DNA of 64,000 nucleotides from Halomonas zincidurans B6 (GCF_000731955.1 NZ_JNCK01000001.1:1922001-1986000); one strand, 5' to 3'. Shown: positions 16,272 to 26,277, numbered from the stretch's first letter. The notes: generated by a model from the letters alone, not told the origin. Translations and numbers: made by a program.

Positions 16272-18010
16272 GCCGCCGCTTCCTGAAACTGCAGCCGGTA
16301 GAGCGACGCGTAGGCGCCCTCGCGCTCGAGCAGCTCGCTGTGGCTGCCACTCTCGACGATCCGGCCCTGCTCCATCACCAGGATACGATCGGCGCGCTCG
16401 ATGGTCGACAGGCGGTGGGCGATGACGAAGGTGGTGCGTCCGCGGCAGACCTCCTCCAGCGCACGCTGGATGTAGCGCTCGGATTCGCTGTCCAGCGCCG
16501 AGGTCGCTTCATCCAGCACCAGCAATGGAGAGTCCTTGAAGATCGCCCGGGCGATCGCCAGGCGCTGGCGTTGGCCGCCGGACAGCATCACGCCGTTGTC
16601 GCCGACCACGGTGTCGTAGCCCTGCGGCAATTGGGCGATGAATTCGTCGGCATAGGCCGCCCGCGCCGCGACCTCGACCGCCTCGCGATCGGCATCGGGC
16701 ACGCCGTAGGCGATGTTGGCGGCGACCGAGGCATTGAACAGCGTCACCTGCTGCGAGACCAGCGCGATCTGACGACGCAGCGGCGACAGGCGATAGTCCT
16801 CGACGGCCACCTCATCGATCGTCACGCGGCCCCGGGTCGGCCGATAGAAGCGCGGCAATAGATTGACCAGTGTCGACTTGCCGCTACCCGAGCGGCCGAC
16901 GATGGCGATCATCTCGCCAGCCTCGACGTGCAGATCGATGCCCTTGAGCACGTCGGGCTGATCGTCGCCGTAGGCGAAATGCACGCCCTCGAAGGCGACT
17001 CGTCCGGCGATTGCCGCGGGCTCGCGCCGCCCTTCATCGATCTCGACCGGCACCTCGAGCAGGCGAAACAGCTCGCTGGCGGCCGCCAGGCCCTTCTGGA
17101 TGACCGAGTTGATGTCGGTGAGCTGCTTGATTGGATTGGCCATCAACGCAGCAGCAGTGATGAAGGCGACGAATTCGCCGGGCGTCATGTTGGCCATCAG
17201 GCTCGGCGCCATCGCCAGCCACACCAGGCCGGCCAGCGCCATCGCCACCAGCAACTGGATGATCGGCGTGCTGGTCGCCTTGGTCAGCGCTTCCTTGAGG
17301 CTCTGATCGCGGTTATAGGCGCTGGCGGCGGCGAAGCGGCGCTTCTCGTAGTCCTCGGCACCGTGGGTGCGCACCACCTTGTAGCCGGTCAGCGCCTCGG
17401 AGGCAACATGGGTGACGTCCCCCATCGAGTGCTGGATGCGTCGCGAGATGCGCCGGAAACGCTTGCTGGCATAACTCACCGCCAGCCCGATCAGCGGCGT
17501 CACGGTGAGAAACAGCATGGTCAGCAGCCAGTTGGTCCACAGCAGATAGCCGATCAGACCGATCACGAACAGGCCTTCACGAAGGATGATGGTGATCGCA
17601 TTGGTCGCTGCGCCGGTGACCTGCTCGACGTGATAGGTGACCCGCGAGATCAGGTGCCCGCTCGAGTGCGAGTCGAAGAAGCGCCCGGGCAGGTGGAGCA
17701 TGTGATTGAACACGCTGCAACGCAGCGAATGCACCACGTTACGCGCCACGTTACTCATGTAGAAAGTGCCGAGAAAGGTCCCCACGCCGCGCAGCGCGAA
17801 CATGCCGATCACGAACAGCGGCAGGAATAGCCGAAAAGCGGCATCGGGATTTTGAATGCCCTCGATCAGGCGCTTCATCATCTCGGCCAGCGCAGTACTC
17901 GAGGCGGCGTAGATTGCGTAGCCGACGAACGCCGCAGTGAAGTACTTCCAGTACGGGCGCACATAGCCGATCAAGCGCCGATAGAGGGTCCAGCTGGTTG
18001 CTTGGGTCAC
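16268..18010 (-). CDS. msbA: lipid A export ATP-binding/permease protein MsbA
   Basis: A 580-residue half-size ABC exporter that flips lipid A-core across the inner membrane. About six membrane helices lie in residues 1-320. The nucleotide-binding domain follows, with Walker A GRSGSGKST at 372-380, signature LSGGQRQR near 479, Walker B LLVLDEAT near 502 and switch His in VIAHRLST. The length matches E. coli MsbA (582). It overlaps exbD and lpxK by 4 nt each. Confidence 0.95.
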   Translation of the reverse strand: MTQATSWTLYRRLIGYVRPYWKYFTAAFVGYAIYAASSTALAEMMKRLIEGIQNPDAAFRLFLPLFVIGMFALRGVGTFLGTFYMSNVARNVVHSLRCSVFNHMLHLPGRFFDSHSSGHLISRVTYHVEQVTGAATNAITIILREGLFVIGLIGYLLWTNWLLTMLFLTVTPLIGLAVSYASKRFRRISRRIQHSMGDVTHVASEALTGYKVVRTHGAEDYEKRRFAAASAYNRDQSLKEALTKATSTPIIQLLVAMALAGLVWLAMAPSLMANMTPGEFVAFITAAALMANPIKQLTDINSVIQKGLAAASELFRLLEVPVEIDEGRREPAAIAGRVAFEGVHFAYGDDQPDVLKGIDLHVEAGEMIAIVGRSGSGKSTLVNLLPRFYRPTRGRVTIDEVAVEDYRLSPLRRQIALVSQQVTLFNASVAANIAYGVPDADREAVEVAARAAYADEFIAQLPQGYDTVVGDNGVMLSGGQRQRLAIARAIFKDSPLLVLDEATSALDSESERYIQRALEEVCRGRTTFVIAHRLSTIERADRILVMEQGRIVESGSHSELLEREGAYASLYRLQFQEAAA

Positions 18011-18438
18011 GGCGTCTCCGCTTGGTTGAGAGGTTCTGACGGCGCGCGGGTAGCGATGCGCACGCGTTGGATACCCAGCGCGGCCGCCTGGTCGAGGGCT
18101 CCGACCACCGCCGCGTGGCTGGCCTGACCGTCGGCTTCCACCACCAGCCCCTGTTCGCGGGCCACGCCGGCGCGTTCACTCAGCGCCTGGCGCAGCATCT
18201 CGGTGGCCGTGAAGGTTCGACCGTCCAGCCGGTAGTCGCCGCCGCGGGTCACCACCACGGTCACCGGCGAAGCGCTGACGGGTGCACCACTCTCACTCGC
18301 CGGCAGCGTCAGCTCCAGCGCCTCGCGCGTCTCGAAGGTGGTCGAGACCATGAAGAAAATCAACAGCAGGAATACCACGTCGATCAGCGGCGTGAGATTG
18401 ACCTCTGCCGGCTCCCGGTGGCGTCGAGCGAACTTCAT
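18007..18438 (-). CDS. exbD: ExbD/TolR family biopolymer transport protein
   Basis: A 143-residue inner-membrane protein. A short basic N-terminus leads into one transmembrane helix (about 17-37, LIDVVFLLLIFFMVSTTF) with the conserved Asp of the proton path, followed by a periplasmic domain. With the adjacent ExbB-type protein it would form a proton-driven motor. The ATG at 18438 overlaps the exbB stop. In pseudomonads this exbB/exbD pair lies between comEC and msbA; whether it serves TonB or another partner is not shown. Confidence 0.92.
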   Translation of the reverse strand: MKFARRHREPAEVNLTPLIDVVFLLLIFFMVSTTFETREALELTLPASESGAPVSASPVTVVVTRGGDYRLDGRTFTATEMLRQALSERAGVAREQGLVVEADGQASHAAVVGALDQAAALGIQRVRIATRAPSEPLNQAETP

Positions 18439-19088
18439 GGGCGCGCTCCACGCAGGTCGCGCCGCTCGGCCAGTGTCAGCTCGCTGCCATGATGGGCGAG
18501 AAACTCGACCACCTGCCCGGCCTGCTCCTCCATGCGTACCGTGATGTCCTCGACGCGCCGCTGAAAATAGCGGTGGAACATCAAGGCCGGAATCGCCACG
18601 GTCAGCCCTGCGGCAGTAGTCACCAAGGCCTGGGAGATGCCGCCGGCGAGCTCGGCGGTCTGTTCGGCGCCCTCGGCGGAAACGATCACCGCGAAGACCT
18701 GGATCATCCCCACCACCGTGCCCAGCAGACCGATCAGCGGGGTGATCGAGGCGATCGTCCCCAGCGGACTGAGAAAGCGCTCCATGTCGTGGATCACCGC
18801 GGTCGCCGCCTCCTGGAGCCGGGCGCGTACCTGGTCCTGACCCAGCCGGGCATTGCGCAGCCCCGCCGCGAGAATGCCGCCGAGTGGCGAGTGGCTCTCC
18901 AGCCAGTAGAGGTTGACCTGCCCCTGCTGGATCAGCTCGCAGACCTCCTGGCCAAGATGTGGCGGAGCGATCCGCGCAATGCGCAGGCTCCACAACCGCT
19001 CGAGGATGATCAGCGTCGCGAACAGTGAGCAGCCCACGAGGGGCAGCATCAACAGGCCGCCGGCCAGTAAAGCGTCGTACATGTTCAT
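18435..19088 (-). CDS. exbB: MotA/TolQ/ExbB proton channel family protein
   Basis: A 217-residue membrane protein with three hydrophobic segments, at about 9-29, 108-138 and 148-172. The conserved GLLGTVVGMIQVF segment and TAAGLTVAIPALMFHRYF helix are characteristic of ExbB/TolQ. It is the partner of the downstream ExbD. A GGGAG site lies about 10 nt before the first ATG; a second ATG two codons later is possible. It starts the long minus-strand envelope operon running to murB. Confidence 0.92.
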   Translation of the reverse strand: MNMYDALLAGGLLMLPLVGCSLFATLIILERLWSLRIARIAPPHLGQEVCELIQQGQVNLYWLESHSPLGGILAAGLRNARLGQDQVRARLQEAATAVIHDMERFLSPLGTIASITPLIGLLGTVVGMIQVFAVIVSAEGAEQTAELAGGISQALVTTAAGLTVAIPALMFHRYFQRRVEDITVRMEEQAGQVVEFLAHHGSELTLAERRDLRGARP

Positions 19089-19201
19089 TCAGCCCATCTC
19101 CCGGTCATCAGCCGATCTATCCGCGGCTCCATCATTGCCCTGCCTGTTCCTCGAGAGCCACCCACACGGGTCCGAACGCAACCACCCCGAACGCAGCTAA
19201 G

Positions 19202-21580
19202 CTACTCTTGCGCGAAGGCGTCCCGGTACGGCGATTCTACCGCATGGCAGCGCCCATCGACACCGCCACGCCAGCCCGCCGGCTCGCGTTCGACAGCCAC
19301 CGGATGCGCCGATTGGCCCCCCAGCCGGAAGGTCACCGCGCCGTCCGTGGCGGTATTCCACAGGCAACTGCCGGCGGCGCGGAAGCGCCGCACCACGCTC
19401 GCCGCCGGATGTCCGAGCGGATTGTCGCGCCCGGCGCTGAACACCACATGCGAAGGCCGACTGGCCGCGACCCAGCTCGGCGACGAGCTGCTGCGGCTGC
19501 CGTGATGCCCCGCCACCAGCACGCTGACCGGGCCCGGCAAAGCCTCCGCGAGGCGTCGTTCGACCTCGGCGCTGGCATCGCCACTGACCAGCAGACGCTG
19601 ATCGCCGGCCTCGACCAGTAACACGCAGGAGCGGTCGTTGGACTCGCGCCCGGCCAGGTCGGCTCCCGCCGGGGGCCCCAGGAAACGAAACTCGACCCCA
19701 TCCCAGCGCCAACGGCTACCCGCCCGGCAGGCACGATCGTCCACGCCCAGCCCGACAACGCCCGGCGAGTACCAGCGTCCGACATCGTGCAACTCGCGCA
19801 GCGCCGCCATGCCGCCGGCGTGATCGCGATCGCTGTGGCTGACGATGACCGCATCGAAGGCCTGGCCAGGCGGCCAGAGCGTTTCCAGCGGCATGAAGCC
19901 GGAGCGAAAACGCGGCCCGGTATCGTACAGCAAGCGGTGATTTGCCGTACGCAGCTCCAACAGCTGCCCCTGGCCGACGTCGTTGACACGCACCTGCAGC
20001 GTACCGGTCGTAATATTCGGCGGCGTCAGCGTCATGGCCATCAGCAATAGTGCCGCGCTACCGACCCAACGCGGGGTGCGCGCCACTCCGGGCAGCGCCC
20101 ACAATGCCGTCAGCAGGACCAACCCCAGGGCCAGCGGCCAGGCCTGCCAAGCCGGTGGCTGCCACAACGGCATCACGCTTTCGCCCCAGACCAGCAGCGC
20201 CTGCAGCGCGTGGGCCAGCAGCGCGAACAACTGCCAGAGGCCTTCGGCCAGCGGCGGCACCCAGGCCAGCAACCAGCCAGCCAGCCCCAGCGGCACCATC
20301 AGACTGCCCACTACAGGCACGATGAGTAGGTTGACCAGCGGCGCCGCCGGCGCCAACCGATCGAAGGCCAGCAGTACCGCCGCCGCCATCAGCGGCGCCA
20401 GCAGGCCTTGCGTGCGCAGCAACGCCAGCAGCCAACCCCGGCCACCGCTGGGTCGCGTGCGCCCCTGCCAGATCACGATCAGCAGGCCCACGGCAACGAA
20501 GGACAACCACAGCCCGGGACGCCACAGCGCCAACGGGTCGAGCAACACGATGACCGCCAGCGCCAGCCACCAGCCCTGCCAGGGGCCGGGTGCGTGCCGC
20601 CCACTGGCGACCCATAGCCCGATCAGGGTCATGATCATCGCCCGCAGGGCCGGTGGCTCGAGTCCCGCCAACCAGGCGTAGCCGATCGCCGCCGCCGCGG
20701 CACACCACCAGGGCCAGGTTGCCAGCCGCCAGCGCCGGGGTGTGACCAACCGGGCCAGACCGCGCGTCAGCCCCAGCATCAGCGCCGCCACCAGGCCGAC
20801 GTGCAGGCCCGAGACGACCATGACGTGGGTCGTACCGGTGGCATTGAGCAGTTCCCAGTCGGCGCTATCGAGCCGCTCGGCCGCACCCAACGTCAAGGCC
20901 GCCAGCCAACGTCGGGCCAGCGGGTCGTCGACATGCCGGTCGAGATAACCGAGCGCCGTCTGGCGAACCCCCGGCCGACCCACGGCCAGGCGCTGCGGTG
21001 GCGGCGCATCGCGAACGTAGCCGGTAGCATCGATGCCCTCGCGCCACAGCCAGGCGCCGTAATCGAAGCTATCCGGGTTGGCAAAGCCGGCCGACGGACG
21101 CAGCCGCAGCGTCAGCCGCCAGCGATCGTTCACTGCCAGCGCCGGCGGGTCGTACCAGCTGACCCGTACCTGGTCGAGCGCGGCACAGCTCGGCCGTTCG
21201 GACTCGCGCGGCCGGCAGGCCTCCACGGCCAGCCGCAGTCGCATGAAGCGCCCCTCGTCGCTGAACGAGAGAATCCGGACCTGTGTCGTCAAATCGGCGC
21301 GCGACAGTCCTTGCGGCAGTTGCGAGCCGCGTGCCAGCAGCACCTGACCGGCACTCACGGCCAGCACGGCGATCAGCAGCGCCAGGCGGTAACGTCGCAC
21401 GGCCAGGGCCATCAGCAGGGCCAGCGCCAGGCCGCCAAGGAGCCCGGGCAATGCCAGCGTACCGAGCAGGCCGCCCAGGATAGCGGCGCTGGCCAGGGGC
21501 GGCGCCAGGCCGACGGGGGGCAAGCGAAGATCGGGGATGTGCGTGGAACCTCCCAATGATCGAGCATGGCAGGACGCCAA
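19202..21580 (-). CDS. comEC: DNA internalization protein ComEC/Rec2
   Basis: A 792-residue polytopic membrane protein for uptake of single-stranded DNA during transformation. The parts, in order, are N-terminal helices with a DUF4131-like extracellular region, a central competence domain with many helices (after GTTHVMVVSGLHVG), and a C-terminal metallo-beta-lactamase domain. That domain carries the metal motif HSDRDHAGG and later GHHGSRSSS. No ATG is near the start of homology; TTG 21580 or TTG 21556 are candidates, so the N-terminus is uncertain. It may indicate natural competence, but pilus genes are not in the window. Confidence 0.9.
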   Translation of the reverse strand: MASCHARSLGGSTHIPDLRLPPVGLAPPLASAAILGGLLGTLALPGLLGGLALALLMALAVRRYRLALLIAVLAVSAGQVLLARGSQLPQGLSRADLTTQVRILSFSDEGRFMRLRLAVEACRPRESERPSCAALDQVRVSWYDPPALAVNDRWRLTLRLRPSAGFANPDSFDYGAWLWREGIDATGYVRDAPPPQRLAVGRPGVRQTALGYLDRHVDDPLARRWLAALTLGAAERLDSADWELLNATGTTHVMVVSGLHVGLVAALMLGLTRGLARLVTPRRWRLATWPWWCAAAAAIGYAWLAGLEPPALRAMIMTLIGLWVASGRHAPGPWQGWWLALAVIVLLDPLALWRPGLWLSFVAVGLLIVIWQGRTRPSGGRGWLLALLRTQGLLAPLMAAAVLLAFDRLAPAAPLVNLLIVPVVGSLMVPLGLAGWLLAWVPPLAEGLWQLFALLAHALQALLVWGESVMPLWQPPAWQAWPLALGLVLLTALWALPGVARTPRWVGSAALLLMAMTLTPPNITTGTLQVRVNDVGQGQLLELRTANHRLLYDTGPRFRSGFMPLETLWPPGQAFDAVIVSHSDRDHAGGMAALRELHDVGRWYSPGVVGLGVDDRACRAGSRWRWDGVEFRFLGPPAGADLAGRESNDRSCVLLVEAGDQRLLVSGDASAEVERRLAEALPGPVSVLVAGHHGSRSSSSPSWVAASRPSHVVFSAGRDNPLGHPAASVVRRFRAAGSCLWNTATDGAVTFRLGGQSAHPVAVEREPAGWRGGVDGRCHAVESPYRDAFAQE

Positions 21581-21624
21581 CCAACCATGGATAATAGCCG
21601 TAACCCGAGCCAGCGAGCGAGATC

Positions 21625-22155
21625 ATGCCGCGCCGCCTGTTACAGCGCTACATGCCCCACCCGGACGTTCTCAAGCGCAACCGCTCGCTGCGCTTCATGA
21701 GCGGCCTGATCGGCAATGCCACGCTATGGGTGCTGACTCGCCGCTCGGTGGGCAATGCCTTCATGGTCGGGTTGTTCTGCGCCTTGCTGCCGATTCCCTT
21801 CCAGATGGTCGTCGCCGCGATGGGCGCCTGGCTGCTGCGCTGCAACCTGCCGCTCTCGGTGGGCCTGGTATGGCTGACCAACCCGTTGACCATACCAATC
21901 ATCTTCTATGCCAACTACCGCCTCGGTGCCTGGCTGATGAACACCCCGGCGCGCCACGTCCCCGAGCAGATCAACATTCACTGGATCGCTGCCAAGATGG
22001 CCGACATCCTGCCTCCGCTGATCCTCGGCTCGCTGGTCGCGGCGGTAACCCTGGGACTCGCCAGCAACCTGATCATTCGCCTGATATGGCGCTGGCACGT
22101 GGCACGCAGCTGGAAGCGCCGTGCCCGGCGGCGCCGCCACGCCGAACCGAACTAG
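21625..22155 (+). CDS. DUF2062 domain-containing membrane protein
   Basis: A 176-residue protein. A basic N-terminus (RRLLQRYMPHPDVLKRNRSLRF) is followed by hydrophobic segments around residues 46-70, 73-95 and 133-155, and a highly basic tail. The FCALLPIPFQMVVAAMGAWLLRCNLPLSVGLVWLTNPLT stretch is the DUF2062 signature region. It is divergent from comEC (44-bp gap) and convergent with lolD, overlapping it by 4 nt at the 3' end. Function unknown; the same neighbour is seen beside comEC in pseudomonads. Confidence 0.88.
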   Translation: MPRRLLQRYMPHPDVLKRNRSLRFMSGLIGNATLWVLTRRSVGNAFMVGLFCALLPIPFQMVVAAMGAWLLRCNLPLSVGLVWLTNPLTIPIIFYANYRLGAWLMNTPARHVPEQINIHWIAAKMADILPPLILGSLVAAVTLGLASNLIIRLIWRWHVARSWKRRARRRRHAEPN

Positions 22156-22883
22156 CCCGCCGGCTGCAGGCGCCCGCCATCGAGGTGCAACACCCGATCC
22201 TGATGAGCCGCCAGACCGCGGTCGTGGGTCACCACGACGAAGGCACAAGCGGCGGTCGCGGCGAGCTCGTCCATCAGCGCGAGGATGCTCGAGGCGGTGG
22301 CCTGGTCGAGGTTGCCGGTGGGCTCGTCCATCAGCATCACGCTGGGATCGGTTATCAGCGCCCGGGCGATCGCCACCCGTTGACGCTCGCCGCCGGACAG
22401 CTCGCCGGGCTTGTGGTCGGTACGTGGCGCCATGCCCACCTTGGCGAGGATTTCACCGGCCCGCGCCTCGGCGACCTTGCGCTTGAGACCGCGGATGAGC
22501 AGCGCCAGGGCGACGTTCTCGCGCGCCGTGAACTCGGCCAGCAGGTGGTGAAACTGGTAGACGAAACCGATATGCCGGTTGCGAAAGCGCCCCAGCTCGG
22601 CGGCGTCGAGCCCGGCCAGGTCCTGGCCGGCGATACGCACGGTGCCGCCACTTGGCTGGTCGAGCCCGCCGAGCAGATTGAGCAGCGTGGTCTTGCCCGA
22701 CCCCGAACTGCCCACCACCGCCACGCGCTCGCCGGCGCGCACCGCGAGTTCGAGCCCGTCGAGCACGGTGACGTCCTGCGGGCCTTCGCGGTAGGTACGG
22801 CCCAGCCCCCGGCATTCGAGCATGACCTGACGCGTGTCAGCCTCGGCAGAAACAGAAAGTGTGGATCGAGATGCTTCATTCAT
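22152..22883 (-). CDS. lolD: lipoprotein-releasing ABC transporter ATP-binding protein LolD
   Basis: A 243-residue ATPase of the LolCDE complex, which extracts lipoproteins from the inner membrane for hand-over to LolA. Walker A is GSSGSGKTTLL (about 58-68), then the Q-loop YQFHHLLAEFTARENV, signature LSGGERQRVAIARAL, and Walker B VMLMDEPTGNLD. It overlaps the 3' end of lolC by 8 nt. The first 20 residues are not typical, so translation might start later, at MLECRGLGRTY (residue 21). Confidence 0.95.
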   Translation of the reverse strand: MNEASRSTLSVSAEADTRQVMLECRGLGRTYREGPQDVTVLDGLELAVRAGERVAVVGSSGSGKTTLLNLLGGLDQPSGGTVRIAGQDLAGLDAAELGRFRNRHIGFVYQFHHLLAEFTARENVALALLIRGLKRKVAEARAGEILAKVGMAPRTDHKPGELSGGERQRVAIARALITDPSVMLMDEPTGNLDQATASSILALMDELAATAACAFVVVTHDRGLAAHQDRVLHLDGGRLQPAG

Positions 22884-24117
22884 AACGCAATACCTCCGCA
22901 GGCTGGACTCGCGCCGCCCGCCAGGCGGGATACAGCGTCGACAGGAAGCTCAGGCCAAAGGCCGCCGCGACGATCACGGCCACGTCGCTCCACAGCAGTT
23001 GCGAAGGCAGGTAGCTGATGAAATAGACATTGGGATCGAGGAACTGGATACCCGTGAGCGCCTCGAAGCCAGCAATGATGTCCGACACCGTCAGCGCCAG
23101 CCCGATGCCCAGGGCCACCCCCGCGACGATGCCGATCAGGCCGATCGTCAGCCCCTGGACGATGAAGATGCCCATGATGGTCCGCGGCGTCGCGCCCAAG
23201 GTCCGCAGGATGGCGATGTCGGCATGCTTGTCGGTGACCACCATGACCAGTGTCGAGACGATGTTGAACGCCGCCACGGCGACGATCACCAGCAGCAGCA
23301 GGCCGATCATGCGCTTTTCCATCTGAATCGCCTGGAACAGGTTGCCCTGGGTATAGGTCCAGTCGATGCCGCGATAGCCATAGCCCAGATCCTGGACGAT
23401 CTCGCGGGTCAAGTCGCTGGCCAGAAACAGATCGTCGAGCTTGAGGCGCAACCCACCCACGTTGTCGCCCATCCGCGCCAGGGTCTGCATGTCCTGGATA
23501 TTGGCGTAGGCCAGCCGCGCATCCAGGTCCGCACCGACCTTGAAGATGCCGCTGACCGTGAAGCGCTTGAGCCGCGGGAACACCCCCCCGGGGGTGATCG
23601 AGGCCTCGGGCACCAGCAAGGTGACCTGGTCGCCGACGCCGACGCCCAGATTGCGTGCCAGCAGATCTCCGAGCACGACATTCCAGTCGCCGGGGGTCAG
23701 GTCGTCCAGGTTACCCTGCGGCATGTTCTGGTCGATGATCGATACGCGCTTCTCGTACTTCGGCTCGATTCCCCAGACCAGCACGCCTTCGTTGCGCCCG
23801 CCGACCGAAAACATGCCCTGCTGCTGGATGTAGGGCGCGGCCGCCAGCACATGTTCGCGCTGCACCAGACGCTCGGCCAGCGGCTTCCAGTCGCTCATGC
23901 CCTGCGGCTTCTCGATGCGCGTGTGCGGCACCATGCCGAGCACCCGGGTACGCAGTTCATGATCGAAGCCATTCATCACCGAAAGCACCAGAATGAGCAC
24001 CGCCACGCCGAGCATCAGGCCCAGCATCGAGGTCATCGAGATAAATGAAATGAAATGATTGCGTCGTTTGGCGCGCACGTAGCGCAGCCCGATCAGAAAG
24101 GGGAGGCGATCCAGCAT
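22876..24117 (-). CDS. lolC: lipoprotein-releasing ABC transporter permease LolC/LolE
   Basis: A 413-residue inner-membrane permease. The N-terminal helix contains RAKRRNHFISFISMTSMLGLMLGVAVLILVLSVMNGF, a LolC/E hallmark. A large periplasmic domain and three C-terminal helices of the FtsX type follow. ATG 24117 aligns with the family start and has AAGGA about 10 nt upstream; ATG 24123 lies two codons earlier. Only one permease gene is present, so the complex may use a LolF-like homodimer as in some gammaproteobacteria; a second permease could lie elsewhere. Confidence 0.93.
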   Translation of the reverse strand: MLDRLPFLIGLRYVRAKRRNHFISFISMTSMLGLMLGVAVLILVLSVMNGFDHELRTRVLGMVPHTRIEKPQGMSDWKPLAERLVQREHVLAAAPYIQQQGMFSVGGRNEGVLVWGIEPKYEKRVSIIDQNMPQGNLDDLTPGDWNVVLGDLLARNLGVGVGDQVTLLVPEASITPGGVFPRLKRFTVSGIFKVGADLDARLAYANIQDMQTLARMGDNVGGLRLKLDDLFLASDLTREIVQDLGYGYRGIDWTYTQGNLFQAIQMEKRMIGLLLLVIVAVAAFNIVSTLVMVVTDKHADIAILRTLGATPRTIMGIFIVQGLTIGLIGIVAGVALGIGLALTVSDIIAGFEALTGIQFLDPNVYFISYLPSQLLWSDVAVIVAAAFGLSFLSTLYPAWRAARVQPAEVLRYE

Positions 24118-24308
24118 CAACATCGGTTCCTTGTCGGCAGGCGACCCATGGTACGGTTTTTTTGGCGGCGACGCATCGCCGGGCCAAGCGACCCGGGACG
24201 ACGCCTCGCCCGCCGCGTTCGATAAGGCTTGCATCGACCCCGGCGGCGACTACAATTGCGCCGCCCGGCTTGCGGCTCGCCCGCTACGATAGCCACCATG
24301 GAGACCCC

Positions 24309-25376
24309 ATGACACAGCGTCTGTTCCCCGAATGGCACCTCCAGGATGCCATACAGCTTACCTGGCCCGGCGCGGAGAGCGACTGGGCACCGATCCTGCC
24401 ACGCATCGAGGCGACGCTGGAGGCCATGGTCGTGACGATCGCCCGCCATCAGCGCGTGCTGATCAGCGTCGCCGACGAGGCCACCCGCCAACGCCTGGGG
24501 GCGAGCTTTCGCCAGCTGGGCATCGAGCGCGCCCGATTGCTGTTCGTGCTGGCGCCCAGCGACGACAGCTGGGCGCGTGACCATGGCCCGCTCGCCATCG
24601 AACGCGACGGCCGCGTGGTGCTACTCGACTACCGCTTCACCGGCTGGGGCGGCAAGTTTCCGGCGGCGCGCGACGACGCGCTGACGTCACGACTCCAAGC
24701 CGCCGGCGTGTTCGCCGCGCCCGTCGAGACGCGCGAGCTGATACTTGAAGGCGGCGCCATCGACAGCGACGGCGCAGGTACGCTGCTGACCACCGAGGCC
24801 TGCCTGCTCAATCCCAATCGCAACCCGCGGCTCGATCGTCAGGCGCTGGAAGCGCGGCTGCGCGACGAGCTGGGCATCGAGCGGGTACTGTGGCTGCGTC
24901 ACGGTCACCTCGAGGGCGATGACACTGATAGTCATGTCGACACCCTGGCACGTTTCTGCGATCCGCAGACCATCGCCTACGTACGCTGCGACGATCCGAC
25001 CGATTCGCATTATGCCGCACTGCGCGCCATGGAAGCCGAACTCGAGGCGCTGCGCCGCGCCGACGGCGAGCCCTACCGGCTGATTCCACTGCCCTGGCCC
25101 AGGCCCTGCTTCGACCCCGAAGACGGCCACCGCCTGCCGGCCACCTACGCCAACTTCCTGATCATCAACGGCGCGGTATTGGTGCCGGTCTATGCCGACC
25201 CCGCCGATGCCCGGGCGCTGGCGGCGCTGGCCGAGGCCTTTCCCGAGCGCGAAGTGATCCCCATCGATTGCCGCAGTGTGATCCGCCAGCACGGCAGTCT
25301 ACACTGCCTGACCATGCAACTTCCGCGAGGCAGCCTGGCCGATACCGGGCTCTCACCTAACGACGAGGAGCGTTGA
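24309..25376 (+). CDS. aguA: agmatine deiminase AguA
   Basis: A 355-residue enzyme hydrolysing agmatine to N-carbamoylputrescine and ammonia, the second step of arginine-to-putrescine conversion. Family features: FPEWHLQDAIQLTWPG at the start, WARDHGPLAI, LEGGAIDSDGAGTLLTTE, the HGHLEGDDTDSHVDT segment, and the catalytic Cys333 in HGSLHCLTMQLPRG. It lies one base before aguB, whose product handles the next step. The ATG follows a GAGACCCC stretch, with only a weak ribosome site. Confidence 0.95.
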   Translation: MTQRLFPEWHLQDAIQLTWPGAESDWAPILPRIEATLEAMVVTIARHQRVLISVADEATRQRLGASFRQLGIERARLLFVLAPSDDSWARDHGPLAIERDGRVVLLDYRFTGWGGKFPAARDDALTSRLQAAGVFAAPVETRELILEGGAIDSDGAGTLLTTEACLLNPNRNPRLDRQALEARLRDELGIERVLWLRHGHLEGDDTDSHVDTLARFCDPQTIAYVRCDDPTDSHYAALRAMEAELEALRRADGEPYRLIPLPWPRPCFDPEDGHRLPATYANFLIINGAVLVPVYADPADARALAALAEAFPEREVIPIDCRSVIRQHGSLHCLTMQLPRGSLADTGLSPNDEER

Positions 25377-25377
25377 G

Positions 25378-26277
25378 ATGCAAAAGACCCTCAAGGTGGG
25401 CCTGGTCCAGCAGCAGGCCTGGCCGGACAAGGCGCGCAGCCTGGAAGCCAGCGAAGCGGGCATCCGCGAGCTCGCCGAGCGTGGCGCCGAGCTGGTGCTG
25501 CTGCAGGAGCTGCATGCCACCCATTACTTCTGCCAGAGCGAGGACGCCGAGCTGTTCGACCTCGCCGAGCCGCTCGACGGCCCGACCGCCACCCGGCTGG
25601 CGGAACTCGCTCGCGAGCTCGACATCGTGCTGGTCGGCTCGCTGTTCGAGCGCCGCGCCGCGGGGGTCTATCACAACACCGCCGTGGTCATGGATCGTCA
25701 TCACGGGCGCGTCGGCTTCTATCGCAAGATGCACATTCCCGACGATCCCGGTTTCTACGAGAAATTCTACTTCACCCCCGGCGACGCCGACGCCGAACAG
25801 GGCTTCGAGCCGATCGACACCTCGCTCGGTCGGCTCGGCGTGCTGGTGTGCTGGGATCAGTGGTATCCCGAGGCCGCCCGCCTGATGGCGCTGGCCGGCG
25901 CCGAGCTGCTGCTCTACCCCACGGCGATCGGCTGGCATCCGCCCGACGACCTGCCCGAGAAGGGCCGCCAGAAGGACGCCTGGACGCTGGTCCAGCGCGC
26001 CCACGGCGTGGCCAACGGCCTGCCGGTGCTGGTCGCCAACCGGGTCGGCAACGAGCCCGATCATAGCGGCGCCAGCGAAGGCATCCACTTCTGGGGCGGC
26101 AGTTTCATCTGCGGGCCGCAGGGCGAACTGCTCGCCCACGCCGGCGACGTGCCCGAAAACCTGCTGGTCGAACTCGACATGCGCCGCAGCGAACACGTCC
26201 GCCGCATGTGGCCCTACCTGCGCGACCGGCGCATCGACGCCTATGGCGACCTGACCAAGCGTTACCGCGACCGCTAG
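25378..26277 (+). CDS. aguB: N-carbamoylputrescine amidase AguB
   Basis: A 299-residue nitrilase-superfamily amidase converting N-carbamoylputrescine to putrescine, CO2 and ammonia. The catalytic triad is visible: Glu44 (LQELHATHYF), Lys117 (YRKMHIPDDPGFYEK) and Cys158 (VLVCWDQWYPEAAR). GAGGAG lies just upstream of its ATG, inside the aguA 3' end. Together aguA and aguB form a two-gene putrescine route from agmatine; an arginine decarboxylase is not seen here. Confidence 0.95.
   Translation: MQKTLKVGLVQQQAWPDKARSLEASEAGIRELAERGAELVLLQELHATHYFCQSEDAELFDLAEPLDGPTATRLAELARELDIVLVGSLFERRAAGVYHNTAVVMDRHHGRVGFYRKMHIPDDPGFYEKFYFTPGDADAEQGFEPIDTSLGRLGVLVCWDQWYPEAARLMALAGAELLLYPTAIGWHPPDDLPEKGRQKDAWTLVQRAHGVANGLPVLVANRVGNEPDHSGASEGIHFWGGSFICGPQGELLAHAGDVPENLLVELDMRRSEHVRRMWPYLRDRRIDAYGDLTKRYRDR

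Noticed and set aside
15255..24117. A novel envelope island
   Set aside because: The order of lpxK, msbA, exbBD, comEC, DUF2062, lolD and lolC is the same as I recall from Pseudomonas, so it is an ancestral cluster.
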